Under the pieces are notes generated by a model. The model saw only the letters and a program-made list of their open reading frames with translations. It ran no database searches and was not told where the DNA came from. Of a stretch of 64,000 nt of DNA, positions 49,737-58,660 are shown piece after piece. The translations under genes were made by a program, and so were the position numbers. The stretch's first letter is position 1. The number at the start of each line of letters is the position of its first letter. The DNA lies in assembly GCA_020026275.1 (NCBI GenBank), contig JAHHQQ010000002.1, forward strand, positions 1-64,000, in the 5' to 3' direction. This DNA is from Bacteroidales bacterium (lineage in GTDB: Bacteria > Bacteroidota > Bacteroidia > Bacteroidales > UBA932).

Positions 49737-50918
49737 CACAAATTCTTCATTAATCGAGCAGTTGCGGAGGAGGTCTATATGTATAAATCCTTCACTTTCC
49801 AATAGGCCGGTCAGATAATCTGCTTCTTCTTGAGCAAGGTGGCAGGCTGATGCGAGTGACTCTTGCGGAATTTCCATTTCTTGGCGGATGGTCTTCAGCA
49901 GGAGCAGCAGAGAGTGTAGTTCGTCCGGAGTCAGCACCGTGGCGAAAATGGCTTCCGCTTTGCTGATGAGGTCAGTCGTTTCCGGAGCTGTCTGGCATCC
50001 TAAAGTCCATCCCAAATCGTCTGTGAGCTGTTCCAAGTCGGTTAGCGCCACCGCTATGTTTTTGCGTATCAGATAATTGCATCCTTGAGACCGAAGGTCT
50101 GTGATTCTGCCGGGAACGGCATAGACATCCCGGTCATAGGAGGACGCCAGTTTGGCAGTAATCAGTCCTCCTCCTTTGATTTTGGATTCGATAAGGATGG
50201 TTGCGTTGCTCAGTCCTGCCAGAATCCGGTTCCTTCGGATGAAGTTGAGGGCTTGGGGACGTGTCTGTGGAGGATAGTCTGTCACCAGTCCGCTGCAGGG
50301 GCTCTGGACTATCTTCTCTGCCACCCAGCCATGACAGAAAGGATAGATGGAGTCAACGCCGGTGGCCATGACTGCAAGGGTCGGCAGTCCGTTTTCCAAA
50401 GCGGCCTTGTGTGCCGTGATATCCACTCCCAGAGCCAGACCGCTGACGATGATTGGTTTGGGACGCATTCGTGACAAGGCACGTACCAGCTGGATACATA
50501 TCTCTTTTCCGTACGGGGAAATGTCTCTGGTGCCGACAATGGAAATGGCCGGTCTGTCTTTCGTGAAAATTTCTTCTGGATTGCTCCTGCTTTCTAGATA
50601 GATTCCAATGGGTGCATCTGCACATTCTTCCAGAAGGGGAGGATAGGTAGTATCCTGAAGAGTGATGAAATGGGACTGGAAGTGTTCCAACTTCTCCAGT
50701 TCTTCTTGAGCTTTCCGAAATTTTTGTGGGGTCATCTTCTGGATGATCTTTTCTTCTAGTCCGATTCTTTCCAATTCCTTGCTGTCTAGAAAGAAGAGTG
50801 GTCTGATTTGGTCAAACTGTTCCAGTATTTGTCGTCCTTTGCGAGGGATGAAACCGCAGATAGAGTTCAAGGCTAGAATCGCTGCCCTTTCCTCTGGAGA
50901 GATGGTCCTTTTTTTCAT
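49734..50918 (-). CDS. dprA: DNA processing protein DprA
   Basis: DprA loads RecA on incoming single-stranded DNA and is needed for natural transformation. The 394-residue protein has an N-terminal SAM/HhH-like region (ILALNSICGF), the Rossmann-fold core SIVGTRDISPYGK, IIVSGLALGVDITAHKAAL and AVMATGVDSIYP, and a C-terminal winged-helix region. The ATG at 50918 is chosen because the frame upstream passes through the queA terminator. Confidence 0.92.
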   Translation of the reverse strand: MKKRTISPEERAAILALNSICGFIPRKGRQILEQFDQIRPLFFLDSKELERIGLEEKIIQKMTPQKFRKAQEELEKLEHFQSHFITLQDTTYPPLLEECADAPIGIYLESRSNPEEIFTKDRPAISIVGTRDISPYGKEICIQLVRALSRMRPKPIIVSGLALGVDITAHKAALENGLPTLAVMATGVDSIYPFCHGWVAEKIVQSPCSGLVTDYPPQTRPQALNFIRRNRILAGLSNATILIESKIKGGGLITAKLASSYDRDVYAVPGRITDLRSQGCNYLIRKNIAVALTDLEQLTDDLGWTLGCQTAPETTDLISKAEAIFATVLTPDELHSLLLLLKTIRQEMEIPQESLASACHLAQEEADYLTGLLESEGFIHIDLLRNCSINEEFV

Positions 50919-50967
50919 GTCAGAAAATTTTGCGGTCAAGCTATATCCGTTTTCTCTCATTGCAAAG

Positions 50968-51008
50968 AAAAAGTGACTCGACATTACGAAATTGTCGAGT
51001 CACTTTTT
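50968..51008 (-). terminator. queA terminator
   Basis: Perfect 16-bp stem (50968-50983 with 50993-51008) with A/T runs on both sides, between queA and dprA. Confidence 0.88.
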
Positions 51009-51037
51009 CAAAATAGTATGTTTTTTGCTGAAGTTTA

Positions 51038-52093
51038 TCAGATGATCAGCAGTGCATCTCCGTAGGGGCCGAACTTGTAGTCGCCGTCCAGGGCTACTTT
51101 GTAGGCATGCATGACTTTCTCATATCCGCCGAAAGCGGCGACAGACATCAGCATGGTGGAACAAGGGCGATGGAAGTTGGATACAATGGCATCAGGAATG
51201 GCAAAACGGTATGGAGGGAAAATGAATTTGTTGCTCCATCCATCAAAAGGTCTTACTTCGTCATTGGTGGTGACATAAGTCTCGAGACCTCTCATGACAG
51301 TTACGCCGACGGCCAATACCTTATGTCCGTTCTTCTTGGTGTTGTTGATGATATCGGCTGTCTCAGGAGTTATGATCAGACGTTCTGAATCCATCTTGTG
51401 CTTGGAAAGGTCTTCTACGTCCACTTGTCTGAAATGGCCGATGCCCATGTGCATGGTGATGAAGGCTTTGTTGACGTCGTGGAGAATCATTCTGTTGAAG
51501 AGTTCCCTGCTGAAGTGCAGACCTGCTGCCGGAGCAGAAACCGCCCCTTCATATTTTGCAAAGATGGTCTGGAAATTTTCTTTGTCTTCAGGTGTAAGGG
51601 CAGATTGAGGTTTTACCCAAGTCGGTACTGGAGTCCTCCCTAGGCTGAACAAGGTCTCTTTGAACTCTTCATAACTGCCATCGTAGAGAAATCTTAGTGT
51701 CCTGCCTCTGGAGGTAGTGTTGTCAATCACTTCAGCCACCAGACTGTCGTCTTCTCCGAAATACAGCTTGTTGCCAATTCTGATCTTTCTGGCCGGGTCA
51801 ACGATGACATCCCACAGCCTTTGTTCTTGATTGAGTTCCCTCAAAAGGAAAACTTCAATATCAGCTCCTGTTTTCTCTTTTTTGCCGGACAAGCTTGCCG
51901 GAAATACTTTTGTATCGTTGAGGACGAAAGTATCTCCTTTGCCAAAATAATCCAAAATGTCTTTGAAGAGCCTGTGCTCAATTTCACCTGTGTCTCGGTG
52001 CATGACCATCATTTTGGCCTCGTCTCTCCATCTCGGAGGCTCTGATGCAATTTTTTCTGCAGGAAGGAGGAAGTTGAACTGTGATAATTTCAT
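51038..52093 (-). CDS. queA: S-adenosylmethionine:tRNA ribosyltransferase-isomerase
   Basis: QueA builds epoxyqueuosine on tRNA (Q34) by transferring the ribosyl moiety of SAM. The 351-residue protein has FDYFGKGDTFVLNDTKVFPA-like N-terminal strands, APAAGLHFSRELF, HMGIGHFRQV, and the C-terminal NFHRPCSTMLMSVAAFGGYE. No preQ1 riboswitch-like element was recognised upstream. It has its own terminator. Confidence 0.94.
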   Translation of the reverse strand: MKLSQFNFLLPAEKIASEPPRWRDEAKMMVMHRDTGEIEHRLFKDILDYFGKGDTFVLNDTKVFPASLSGKKEKTGADIEVFLLRELNQEQRLWDVIVDPARKIRIGNKLYFGEDDSLVAEVIDNTTSRGRTLRFLYDGSYEEFKETLFSLGRTPVPTWVKPQSALTPEDKENFQTIFAKYEGAVSAPAAGLHFSRELFNRMILHDVNKAFITMHMGIGHFRQVDVEDLSKHKMDSERLIITPETADIINNTKKNGHKVLAVGVTVMRGLETYVTTNDEVRPFDGWSNKFIFPPYRFAIPDAIVSNFHRPCSTMLMSVAAFGGYEKVMHAYKVALDGDYKFGPYGDALLII

Positions 52094-52228
52094 ATTATTT
52101 TCGTATTGTTTTTGCTTCTCTGGACTCTTTTAATTGGAGTGTATATACAATTGTTATACGGAAAATTTTTGAAATTGTTTCACTTTCAAGCTTGTTCTTT
52201 ATAAAATAATGTCAAATAGGGGGAAAAT

Positions 52229-52840
52229 TCAAATTTTGGCCTCTTTGAATACTTCTGCAATGGACGGATAGGTGTTTTTCAAAAAAGGAGGAAGGCTCGA
52301 TTTGGCTACCCAGGCGGCATTGGTGATGTCTTCTTCTCTTTGGGGAGTAAGGTCTACCGGATCGGTGTAGAGCATGTCATACCACCAGGTGTGCTTCAGG
52401 TGCCAGATCCCGTTCCTCTTGTAGCAGTGGTCGGTAATGCAGATGAGGTCGCGCAGCTGCAGTTTGTCCACTCCTGTTTCTTCCTGCACCTCGCGCATGG
52501 CGGTGGCCCGGATGTCTTCATCTGCTTCTCGATGTCCTTTGGGCAGGTCCCAAAGACCATCTCGTTTGATCAGCAGAAAGTCACCTCTCCGGTTGGATAC
52601 CAGTCCTCCGGCCGCATCCACTTCTTTGAACTCTTTGCATACACGTTGGTAAGTGGTTTCAATGATAGTGGTAGGGATGTAAATCCGACTCAAAGTGGAA
52701 GATGCTTCAAACATTCCTACCAGGGCATGTATGTCAATTCTTTCTCCAACATGGAATTCGACAGAATTGGGATCGGTCAGTGCCGTTTCGTCAGGTGTGC
52801 AGATGACAATACTTCTTTTTTCAAAATATATCTTATGCAT
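52229..52840 (-). CDS. Nudix hydrolase
   Basis: The 203-residue protein has the full Nudix box G-x5-E-x7-REVQEETGV (positions around 117-139, GHREADEDIRATAMREVQEE) after a strand typical of the fold (GDFLLIKRDGLWDLPKG). The N-terminal ~70 residues are not assigned. Substrate unknown (a nucleoside diphosphate derivative is typical). A TAAGGAG two bases before the ATG is too close to act as an SD. Confidence 0.88.
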   Translation of the reverse strand: MHKIYFEKRSIVICTPDETALTDPNSVEFHVGERIDIHALVGMFEASSTLSRIYIPTTIIETTYQRVCKEFKEVDAAGGLVSNRRGDFLLIKRDGLWDLPKGHREADEDIRATAMREVQEETGVDKLQLRDLICITDHCYKRNGIWHLKHTWWYDMLYTDPVDLTPQREEDITNAAWVAKSSLPPFLKNTYPSIAEVFKEAKI

Positions 52841-52856
52841 TACTCCTTAAATTATT

Positions 52857-52864
52857 TATCTTTG
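52857..52864 (+). promoter_or_regulatory. Predicted pyrE operon promoter (-7 box)
   Basis: TATCTTTG on the plus strand, leader about 43 nt. It faces the Nudix -7 box 32 nt away, so the two predicted transcripts overlap at their 5' ends. Confidence 0.55.
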
Positions 52865-52888
52865 CATGACACGATATGTAATTTGATG

Positions 52889-52896
52889 CAAATTTA
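52889..52896 (-). promoter_or_regulatory. Predicted Nudix gene promoter (-7 box)
   Basis: TAAATTTG on the minus strand; the predicted transcript runs through the pyrE -7 box. Confidence 0.5.
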
Positions 52897-52911
52897 ATTA
52901 AAAATAAAGAA

Positions 52912-53544
52912 ATGGAACAGACAGGAAGACAATTGGCTGCTTCTCTGATGGAAATCGGAGCAGTGCTTCTACGCCCAGATCAGCCTTTCACTTGGGCATC
53001 TGGATGGAAATCACCGATTTATTGCGATAACCGCAGAATTCTTTCTCATCCGGAGCTCCGTACTTTTGTGGCTTCAAGCCTGGCAGAGTTGGCTCAGAAA
53101 CTTTATCCGGAAGCAGAGGTCGTGGCCGGTGTCGCTACAGGCGCGATTGCTCATGGTGCCCTTGCCGCTGACAAGATGGGCAAGCCATTTGTTTATGTGA
53201 GACCAAAACCAAAGGATCATGGAACTGGTTCCCAGATTGAGGGGGAACTGAAACCAGGTGCGAAGGTAGTGGTGATTGAAGATCTGATCTCTACCGGCAT
53301 GAGCAGTCTCGCAGCTGTCAAGGCATTGAAGGTGGCCGGTGCGGAAGTTCTGGGAATGGTTGCCATCTTCACTTACAGCTTCGATCTTTCCAAGGAGAGA
53401 TTTGAAGAGGCAGGCGTCCGTCTGGATACGGTTTCCAACTACGAGACACTCGTGGATGTGGCAGGTGAATGCGGTTATATTCCAGAAGAGGCGAAAGGCG
53501 TTCTTCATCAGTGGAGGGCCAATCCGTCTGAATGGGGAAAATGA
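52912..53544 (+). CDS. pyrE: Orotate phosphoribosyltransferase
   Basis: PyrE transfers orotate onto PRPP to form OMP in pyrimidine synthesis. The 210-residue protein has FTWASGWKSPIYCDNR, AGVATGAIAHGA, YVRPKPKDHG and the PRPP-binding VVVIEDLISTGMSS. It starts a run of five plus-strand genes with small gaps. Confidence 0.95.
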   Translation: MEQTGRQLAASLMEIGAVLLRPDQPFTWASGWKSPIYCDNRRILSHPELRTFVASSLAELAQKLYPEAEVVAGVATGAIAHGALAADKMGKPFVYVRPKPKDHGTGSQIEGELKPGAKVVVIEDLISTGMSSLAAVKALKVAGAEVLGMVAIFTYSFDLSKERFEEAGVRLDTVSNYETLVDVAGECGYIPEEAKGVLHQWRANPSEWGK

Positions 53545-53554
53545 ATAGATAGTC

Positions 53555-54025
53555 ATGGCAAATTATAATAGCAAGCACGGAATTGTTTCACGTGCACCTT
53601 ATGAATTGTATATGTCTTTTGTGGACATGAGGAATTTTGTGCAATATCTTCCTGAGGATAAGAAAAGTGAAGTTCAGGCGGATTACGATACCCTCAAGGC
53701 TACAGTGCAAGGTTTCGAAATCGGGGTCAAGATCAGTGACCGTGTCCCTTATTCCAAGATTGCCATTTCAGATGACGGCGCCCCTTTCCGGTTCACAGTG
53801 GATCTGCATTTTGATTCCTGCAATGGAGAGCAGAACAAGACCGATTTCTATGTGGAAGTGCAGGCTGACCTCAATTTCATGATGAAGATGGTCTTGGGCA
53901 ACAAGATAAAGGACGGGCTGGACAAGATGGTGGATGGCCTGGTGGCCATGTCAGAGGGAAGAATGCCGGAAGGGATAGACCCTTCCATGTTCCCGGCAGG
54001 TTTTGATCCGTTCAAGAAACAGTAA
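53555..54025 (+). CDS. SRPBCC-like (START-domain) small protein
   Basis: The 156-residue protein opens like a SRPBCC/CoxG-type fold (IVSRAPYELYMSFVDMRNFVQYLP) with a DLHFDSCNGEQNKTDFYVEV strand pair and a C-terminal helix (DGLDKMVDGLVAMSEG). Ligand unknown. It is conserved next to pyrE in my recollection of Bacteroidales genomes, which I could not verify here. Ten bases after pyrE. Confidence 0.55.
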   Translation: MANYNSKHGIVSRAPYELYMSFVDMRNFVQYLPEDKKSEVQADYDTLKATVQGFEIGVKISDRVPYSKIAISDDGAPFRFTVDLHFDSCNGEQNKTDFYVEVQADLNFMMKMVLGNKIKDGLDKMVDGLVAMSEGRMPEGIDPSMFPAGFDPFKKQ

Positions 54026-54026
54026 T

Positions 54027-55406
54027 TTGGAACAGCAGTTTGAAAAATATCTGGCTGAGGCGATAGGAGTTGGTTATGCAGAAAAGGCATTGTCGGCCCT
54101 TTCGCAGGAGGCTTCTGTCTCTATCCGGTTCAACCCTGCCAAAATTGCAGGACAGAAGCCGGAAGATCTGGTCCCTCATCTGGGAGAGCAGGTGGCCTGG
54201 AGTCCGTATGGTCATTTTTTGGAAAGTCGTCCTCTGTTTACGTTGGACCCGCGTTTCCATGGTGGACAGTATTATGTGCAGGACTCCTCTGCCATGTTCG
54301 TCGGTCATGCTTTCAGGCAGGCATTGAAGGAATTCTCTCACTTGGATCGGCCGATCAGAGTATTGGATTTGTGTGCTGCGCCGGGAGGGAAAACGACCGA
54401 CCTCGCCGCTTCTTTGAGAGAAGAAAGGGGGGATGATTTCATCCTGGTGGCCAATGAAGTGATGAAGCAGAGAGCCGGGATTCTGGCAGAAAATGTGGCC
54501 CGGTGGGGCGAACCCAATGTCTGTGTCACGTCTTCTGATCCGGCAGCGTTCGCCCGTTTGGGGGGCTTCTTCGATATTGTAGTCGCCGATGTGCCCTGCT
54601 CGGGAGAGGGAATGTTCCGGAAAGATGAAGAGGCGCTCCGCCAATGGTCTGTGGAGAATGTGGCCTTGTGCCAGTCCCGTCAGAGGAGAATTGTGGCCGA
54701 TGTATGGGCATCATTGGCGGAAGGAGGTATCCTGGTCTATTCAACTTGTACATTTAACCGATTGGAGAATGATGGGAATGTCTCTTGGATTAAGGATAAT
54801 CTTGGGGCAGACTCTGTTCCTATTGAAATCATATCTGGCCAGGACAGACTGGTCCAGACGTTGCAGGGCGTGTCACTGGTGCCCGGTTTGGTCAGGGGAG
54901 AAGGACAATATTGCGCGATGATGCGCAAGACGGTGCCAGCAGAGGCGTGTCACTTGAAACCGGTAAAGAACATCAGCTCTCATCCGTTCATAGACAAGAC
55001 TTTGGATGGATGTTATGGCGTTGTCTTGAAAGGGGACCTGATAACGGCTCTGCCGTCAAATGTCTATGCGGAATTCCAGCTGCTGGACGTGCTTCACCCG
55101 ATTTTGAGAGGCGTGGCCGTGGGAACACAAAAAGGGAAGGATTTTATTCCTCATCCAGATTTGGCCATGAGTATTTGTCTTGAGAAGGAGGCATTTTGCC
55201 GTGTGGATTTAGACTTGACGGACTCGTTGGCTTTTCTCCATAAAGATAATCTGGTCCTCAAGGATTTTCCGAAGGGACTGTTGCTGCTCTCTTATGAGGG
55301 AGTGGCGATGGGTTTTGTCAAGAATTTGGGAAACCGCTGCAACAGTCTTCTTCCTCAGAATCGTAGAATTCGGATGGCTATCCAGAAGGGAGAAGGACAG
55401 ATTTGA
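54027..55406 (+). CDS. RsmF/NOL1-NOP2-Sun family rRNA m5C methyltransferase
   Basis: The 459-residue enzyme has the SAM-binding VLDLCAAPGGKTTDLAASL, DVPCSGEGMFRKDEEA with one catalytic Cys, and the second catalytic Cys in YSTCTFNRLEND, followed by a C-terminal PUA-like extension as in RsmF. No ATG is present near the N-terminus: the best start is TTG at 54027, one base after the previous stop; an in-frame TTG at 54003 would overlap the upstream gene. Site of methylation unknown (16S C1407 for E. coli RsmF). Confidence 0.85.
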   Translation: MEQQFEKYLAEAIGVGYAEKALSALSQEASVSIRFNPAKIAGQKPEDLVPHLGEQVAWSPYGHFLESRPLFTLDPRFHGGQYYVQDSSAMFVGHAFRQALKEFSHLDRPIRVLDLCAAPGGKTTDLAASLREERGDDFILVANEVMKQRAGILAENVARWGEPNVCVTSSDPAAFARLGGFFDIVVADVPCSGEGMFRKDEEALRQWSVENVALCQSRQRRIVADVWASLAEGGILVYSTCTFNRLENDGNVSWIKDNLGADSVPIEIISGQDRLVQTLQGVSLVPGLVRGEGQYCAMMRKTVPAEACHLKPVKNISSHPFIDKTLDGCYGVVLKGDLITALPSNVYAEFQLLDVLHPILRGVAVGTQKGKDFIPHPDLAMSICLEKEAFCRVDLDLTDSLAFLHKDNLVLKDFPKGLLLLSYEGVAMGFVKNLGNRCNSLLPQNRRIRMAIQKGEGQI

Positions 55407-55427
55407 CAGAAAAATAAAAAAGATAAG

Positions 55428-56351
55428 ATGATGAAAAAGTTTTTTGTTACCATAGTGATGACTCTGGTCTCACTGACCTCTCTCATGGCGCAGGAGACCG
55501 AGGAGGAATTTCTTCAGAGATACAATCTGCTGGTCGGCAGAATGGGTTATGCCGGTGTCGGTGTGGAAACCTTGCTGGACAAATGGGAAAGGGCTTATCC
55601 GGAAAGCGTGGATATGATGTCAGGAAAATTCATGTTTTATCTGAACAAATCCGCATCGGCAGAAGTAAAAGTGATGTCCGAAAGCAAATATATGGGACAG
55701 AAGCCGGTCTTGTCCTTGAAGGACAGTCTCGGCAATCCGGTCAATTATTTTCAGGTGACTACTTATGACGATGAACTTTTTGGAAAGGCTCTCACATATC
55801 TGGATAAGGCAATTGTCTCCCGGCCTGATGCTTTGGACTTGCGCCATGTCAAGATCTCTTCCTATATTTCCTATGAAGGGAAAAGTCCAGATTTGGCAAC
55901 AGCCGAAATCATATCATTGATTGATTATAATGCCAGCCAGAATCCATCTTGGTCATATGCGGGCAGGGAAAAGGTGGATAAGGAATTTTTTGATGCGTCC
56001 ATCCAGGATTTCTGTTTCAATCTGTTCAAGATCGGAGGAGAGAAATGTATGGAAGCCTTCAAAGTCATTTCTGAAAGGATGCTTGTTTATGATGCCAAGA
56101 ACGTTCTCTTTCTCGACAATATCGGATCTTATTATCTGGTTGCATTGAATGATAATAAAAAGGCTCTCAAATTCTATAAAAAAGTATTGAAGATTAAGAA
56201 GGATGACATGACTGCTTTACAGAATATCATCTTGATGGCGCGTAACTCCAAAGATGTAAAGCTGGAGAAAAAATATTTGAAGGAAATTGTCAAATACAGT
56301 CCGGATGAGACTGAAAAGCAATCTGCTTTGATTCGTCTGAAATCTTTGTAG
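55428..56351 (+). CDS. Exported TPR-like protein
   Basis: The 307-residue protein has a signal peptide (MMKKFFVTIVMTLVSLTS, cleavage after ~21) and helical repeats resembling TPRs (ALTYLDKAIVSRPDALDLR; NNIGSYYLVALNDNKKALKFY-like region at ~235-255; YLKEIVKYSPDETEKQ). Function unknown; probably periplasmic protein-protein interactions. Between the RsmF-like and permease genes. Confidence 0.75.
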   Translation: MMKKFFVTIVMTLVSLTSLMAQETEEEFLQRYNLLVGRMGYAGVGVETLLDKWERAYPESVDMMSGKFMFYLNKSASAEVKVMSESKYMGQKPVLSLKDSLGNPVNYFQVTTYDDELFGKALTYLDKAIVSRPDALDLRHVKISSYISYEGKSPDLATAEIISLIDYNASQNPSWSYAGREKVDKEFFDASIQDFCFNLFKIGGEKCMEAFKVISERMLVYDAKNVLFLDNIGSYYLVALNDNKKALKFYKKVLKIKKDDMTALQNIILMARNSKDVKLEKKYLKEIVKYSPDETEKQSALIRLKSL

Positions 56352-56382
56352 GGAAAATAGTCCGAACGGGGAATCCAAAGCG

Positions 56383-57621
56383 ATGCCAAATGGAAGTAGA
56401 AGAGATATCTTTTGTCTGTGTCGTAAAGAGGATCGGCCATTTCAAACAGGAGACATAGATTTGGGAACAATATTTTACATAGCTAAGAAAATCAAGTTCA
56501 AGGAAACCGTGGCTTTGGTTGCCATTGCCATTTCATTCGTGGTGATGATTTCCGCCGTGGCCATCTCTTCTGGTTTCCGCCATGAATTGAGAAAAGGCAT
56601 TTCAGAAATTTCAGGAGACATTCAGTTGTCTTCGGCTAATATGGATCTAATCAATGCTGCTTCTCCCATAAGTCTTCGATCTTCTTTTCTGGATTCTCTC
56701 TCTCAGTTCAGGGGAGTTGAAGAAATTCTCCCGGTCATTTACCGGCCTGGCATTATCAAGGCGGGAGAAAATATTCAGGGAGTACTGATTAAAGGTTGTG
56801 GGAAAACCGGACTTGACAGTCTTTCTGTATCCGTTCCTTCCCGTTTGGCAAAAATGCTTTCACTTCATCTTGGAGACAAGATATTAACATATTTTGTCGG
56901 AGAAAAGACAAAGGTCCGTAATTTCCAAGTTGGTGAAATCTATGAGGGAATCTTGGCGGACGAAGACAATATGGTGGTCTTTGCCAGAAAAGAAGATCTG
57001 CAGCGGGTCAATGGCTGGCAAAGACAAGAGTGTTCTGCAATTGAAATGATGGTGCCTTCTGAAAGAGGGAATAGGAGACAACTTCAATATACATCCGATG
57101 CTGTTGCCTCTATGCTGGCCAGTTCTGCAGGAGATGAGTCCAATTTGATCGCTTATTCTTCCTGTCAGCGGTTTCCGCAGTTGTTCGCTTGGATGGATTT
57201 GATTGACAATAATGTTTTGCTGATTCTCATATTGATGACCATTGTGGCTGGCTTCAATATGATTTCAGGTCTGCTGATCATGCTGTTTCGCAATATTTCG
57301 ACAATCGGTATACTGAAGGCAATGGGGATGACTGACCGTGCCATTTCCATGGTTTTTCTTAAAGCGGCTTCTGATATGGTCCTGAAAGGGATGCTGATCG
57401 GCAATGTTGTGGCTCTTTCCTGCTGCTATCTGCAGGAGTGTTTTCATCTGATTCCTTTGGATCCGAACAATTATTTTCTTTCTTTTGTTCCAATTCATCT
57501 GGACCTTCCGGAGATTTTGTTTGCAGAACTCCTGTCGTATCTGGTAATAATGGTGTTGTTGCTGATACCGTGTCTTTTTGTTTCACGAGTCGATCCGGCA
57601 CGTTCGGTCCGGATGCAATAG
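56383..57621 (+). CDS. ABC transporter permease, FtsX/LolE type
   Basis: The 412-residue protein has an N-terminal transmembrane helix (TVALVAIAISFVVMISAVAIS), a large periplasmic MacB-PCD-like domain and three C-terminal transmembrane helices with TIGILKAMGMTDRAI, ending in the family-type tail DPARSVRMQ. It resembles LolC/LolE, which extract lipoproteins with the ATPase LolD; no ATPase gene is adjacent. The start is uncertain: ATG 56383 gives 26 poorly conserved residues, and TTG at 56461 gives the typical N-terminus. Its last 263 nt overlap the antisense MltF-like gene. Confidence 0.85.
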   Translation: MPNGSRRDIFCLCRKEDRPFQTGDIDLGTIFYIAKKIKFKETVALVAIAISFVVMISAVAISSGFRHELRKGISEISGDIQLSSANMDLINAASPISLRSSFLDSLSQFRGVEEILPVIYRPGIIKAGENIQGVLIKGCGKTGLDSLSVSVPSRLAKMLSLHLGDKILTYFVGEKTKVRNFQVGEIYEGILADEDNMVVFARKEDLQRVNGWQRQECSAIEMMVPSERGNRRQLQYTSDAVASMLASSAGDESNLIAYSSCQRFPQLFAWMDLIDNNVLLILILMTIVAGFNMISGLLIMLFRNISTIGILKAMGMTDRAISMVFLKAASDMVLKGMLIGNVVALSCCYLQECFHLIPLDPNNYFLSFVPIHLDLPEILFAELLSYLVIMVLLLIPCLFVSRVDPARSVRMQ

Positions 57622-58648
57622 AACAGAAATCATAGAACAGGCCGACAACGGTTTCTACATATCGAACAGTTTCATGGCCTTTGAACAAATGACAAGTCTT
57701 GTCTTCCGTTACTTCCGGATCTTCTCTCATGGTTCTTATGATGGCGACAATGTCTTCCCAACTGGAATAAGGCAGGTTTTTTTCTTTGCCGTATCGGATA
57801 CAGTTGATGATTCTGCCTTCCCCTGCATTGTAGGCTCCTAGGACAAATTTGAACAACTCTGTTCCTTTAGCGTATCGGGAGAAAATCTTGTTGAGGCGTA
57901 GAAGATAGTCTGTTCCTGCCCGAATATTCATTTCTGGGTCAAGTACATCATCGGCTCCATGTCTTAGGGCTGTGGTGGGCATCATCTGCATAAGCCCTTT
58001 TGCCCCTTTGTAGGAACTGGCTTCTATCCTAAAATTAGATTCGTGCCAGATGAGTGCCGCCAACATGCGCCAGTCCCATCCTATTTTTTCGGAATATTTG
58101 TGGATTAAATCATCATAGGGGCTGATGGTTTTATATTTTCGTCCGCTGGCAGCTCGCTTGACCGGATGATAGGAAGGAACGAAACGGTTGACAATATTCT
58201 CATATTCTGGAGAATATTCGCAGTGGGACAGCCAATTGTTGATGTCTCTGATTAGTCTTTTCTGGTCTTTATGGACTAGCCATACTACGCCATCCTCTAG
58301 TACTGTGGAAGCCTTGAATCTTTCATCTGCAGCCAGAGTGTCCGTAGATGGGAGTACCAGAATGTCTACACTGTCCATCAGCAAGGAATCGGCAACCTGA
58401 TAATTTTGGGGAAGAAGACGGATATCAGCTCCGCTGTGTGCTGCCGAAGCAAACCGACCCAACATTTCATAGTTGAAGCCGATGTCGTAATTCATGTTTT
58501 CCGAATGGTAATCCTCCAGAGCGATGATGCATTTGAAGGAATCGTATTGGACCATGTCTTCCTCAGGGGCGATGTATTGCCAAAAAGGGACTGCTACCAA
58601 CACAATGATGGTCGGTATGAAAAACCTGAGGAATTTTTTTGTGGTCAT
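57359..58648 (-). CDS. MltF-like membrane-bound lytic transglycosylase
   Basis: A 429-residue protein with an N-terminal signal or anchor helix, a SBP_bac_3-like domain (residues ~40-150; NYEMLGRFASAAHSGADIRL) and a GH23 lytic transglycosylase domain with the catalytic Glu in LIWHESNF, then GAKGLMQMMPTTA and FVLGAYNAGEGRI. It cleaves peptidoglycan to 1,6-anhydromuropeptides. The domain ends near residue 343; the remaining ~86 residues are a polar, low-complexity tail (Lys, Glu, Ser, Pro) coded antisense to the end of the permease gene. It follows the porin gene by 12 nt. Confidence 0.85.
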   Translation of the reverse strand: MTTKKFLRFFIPTIIVLVAVPFWQYIAPEEDMVQYDSFKCIIALEDYHSENMNYDIGFNYEMLGRFASAAHSGADIRLLPQNYQVADSLLMDSVDILVLPSTDTLAADERFKASTVLEDGVVWLVHKDQKRLIRDINNWLSHCEYSPEYENIVNRFVPSYHPVKRAASGRKYKTISPYDDLIHKYSEKIGWDWRMLAALIWHESNFRIEASSYKGAKGLMQMMPTTALRHGADDVLDPEMNIRAGTDYLLRLNKIFSRYAKGTELFKFVLGAYNAGEGRIINCIRYGKEKNLPYSSWEDIVAIIRTMREDPEVTEDKTCHLFKGHETVRYVETVVGLFYDFCSIASGPNVPDRLVKQKDTVSATTPLLPDTTGVLQTKSPEGPDELEQKKENNCSDPKESDENTPADSSRKEPQHCRSASLSGPYQKPL

Positions 58649-58660
58649 AGGCGATTCATT

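Noticed and set aside
52094..52228. preQ1 riboswitch upstream of queA
   Set aside because: No compact pseudoknot-like A-rich tail or recognisable aptamer core was seen; the region is AT-rich without clear structure.
52838..52846. TAAGGAG before the Nudix ATG as an SD
   Set aside because: Only two bases separate it from the start codon, too near for normal SD pairing.
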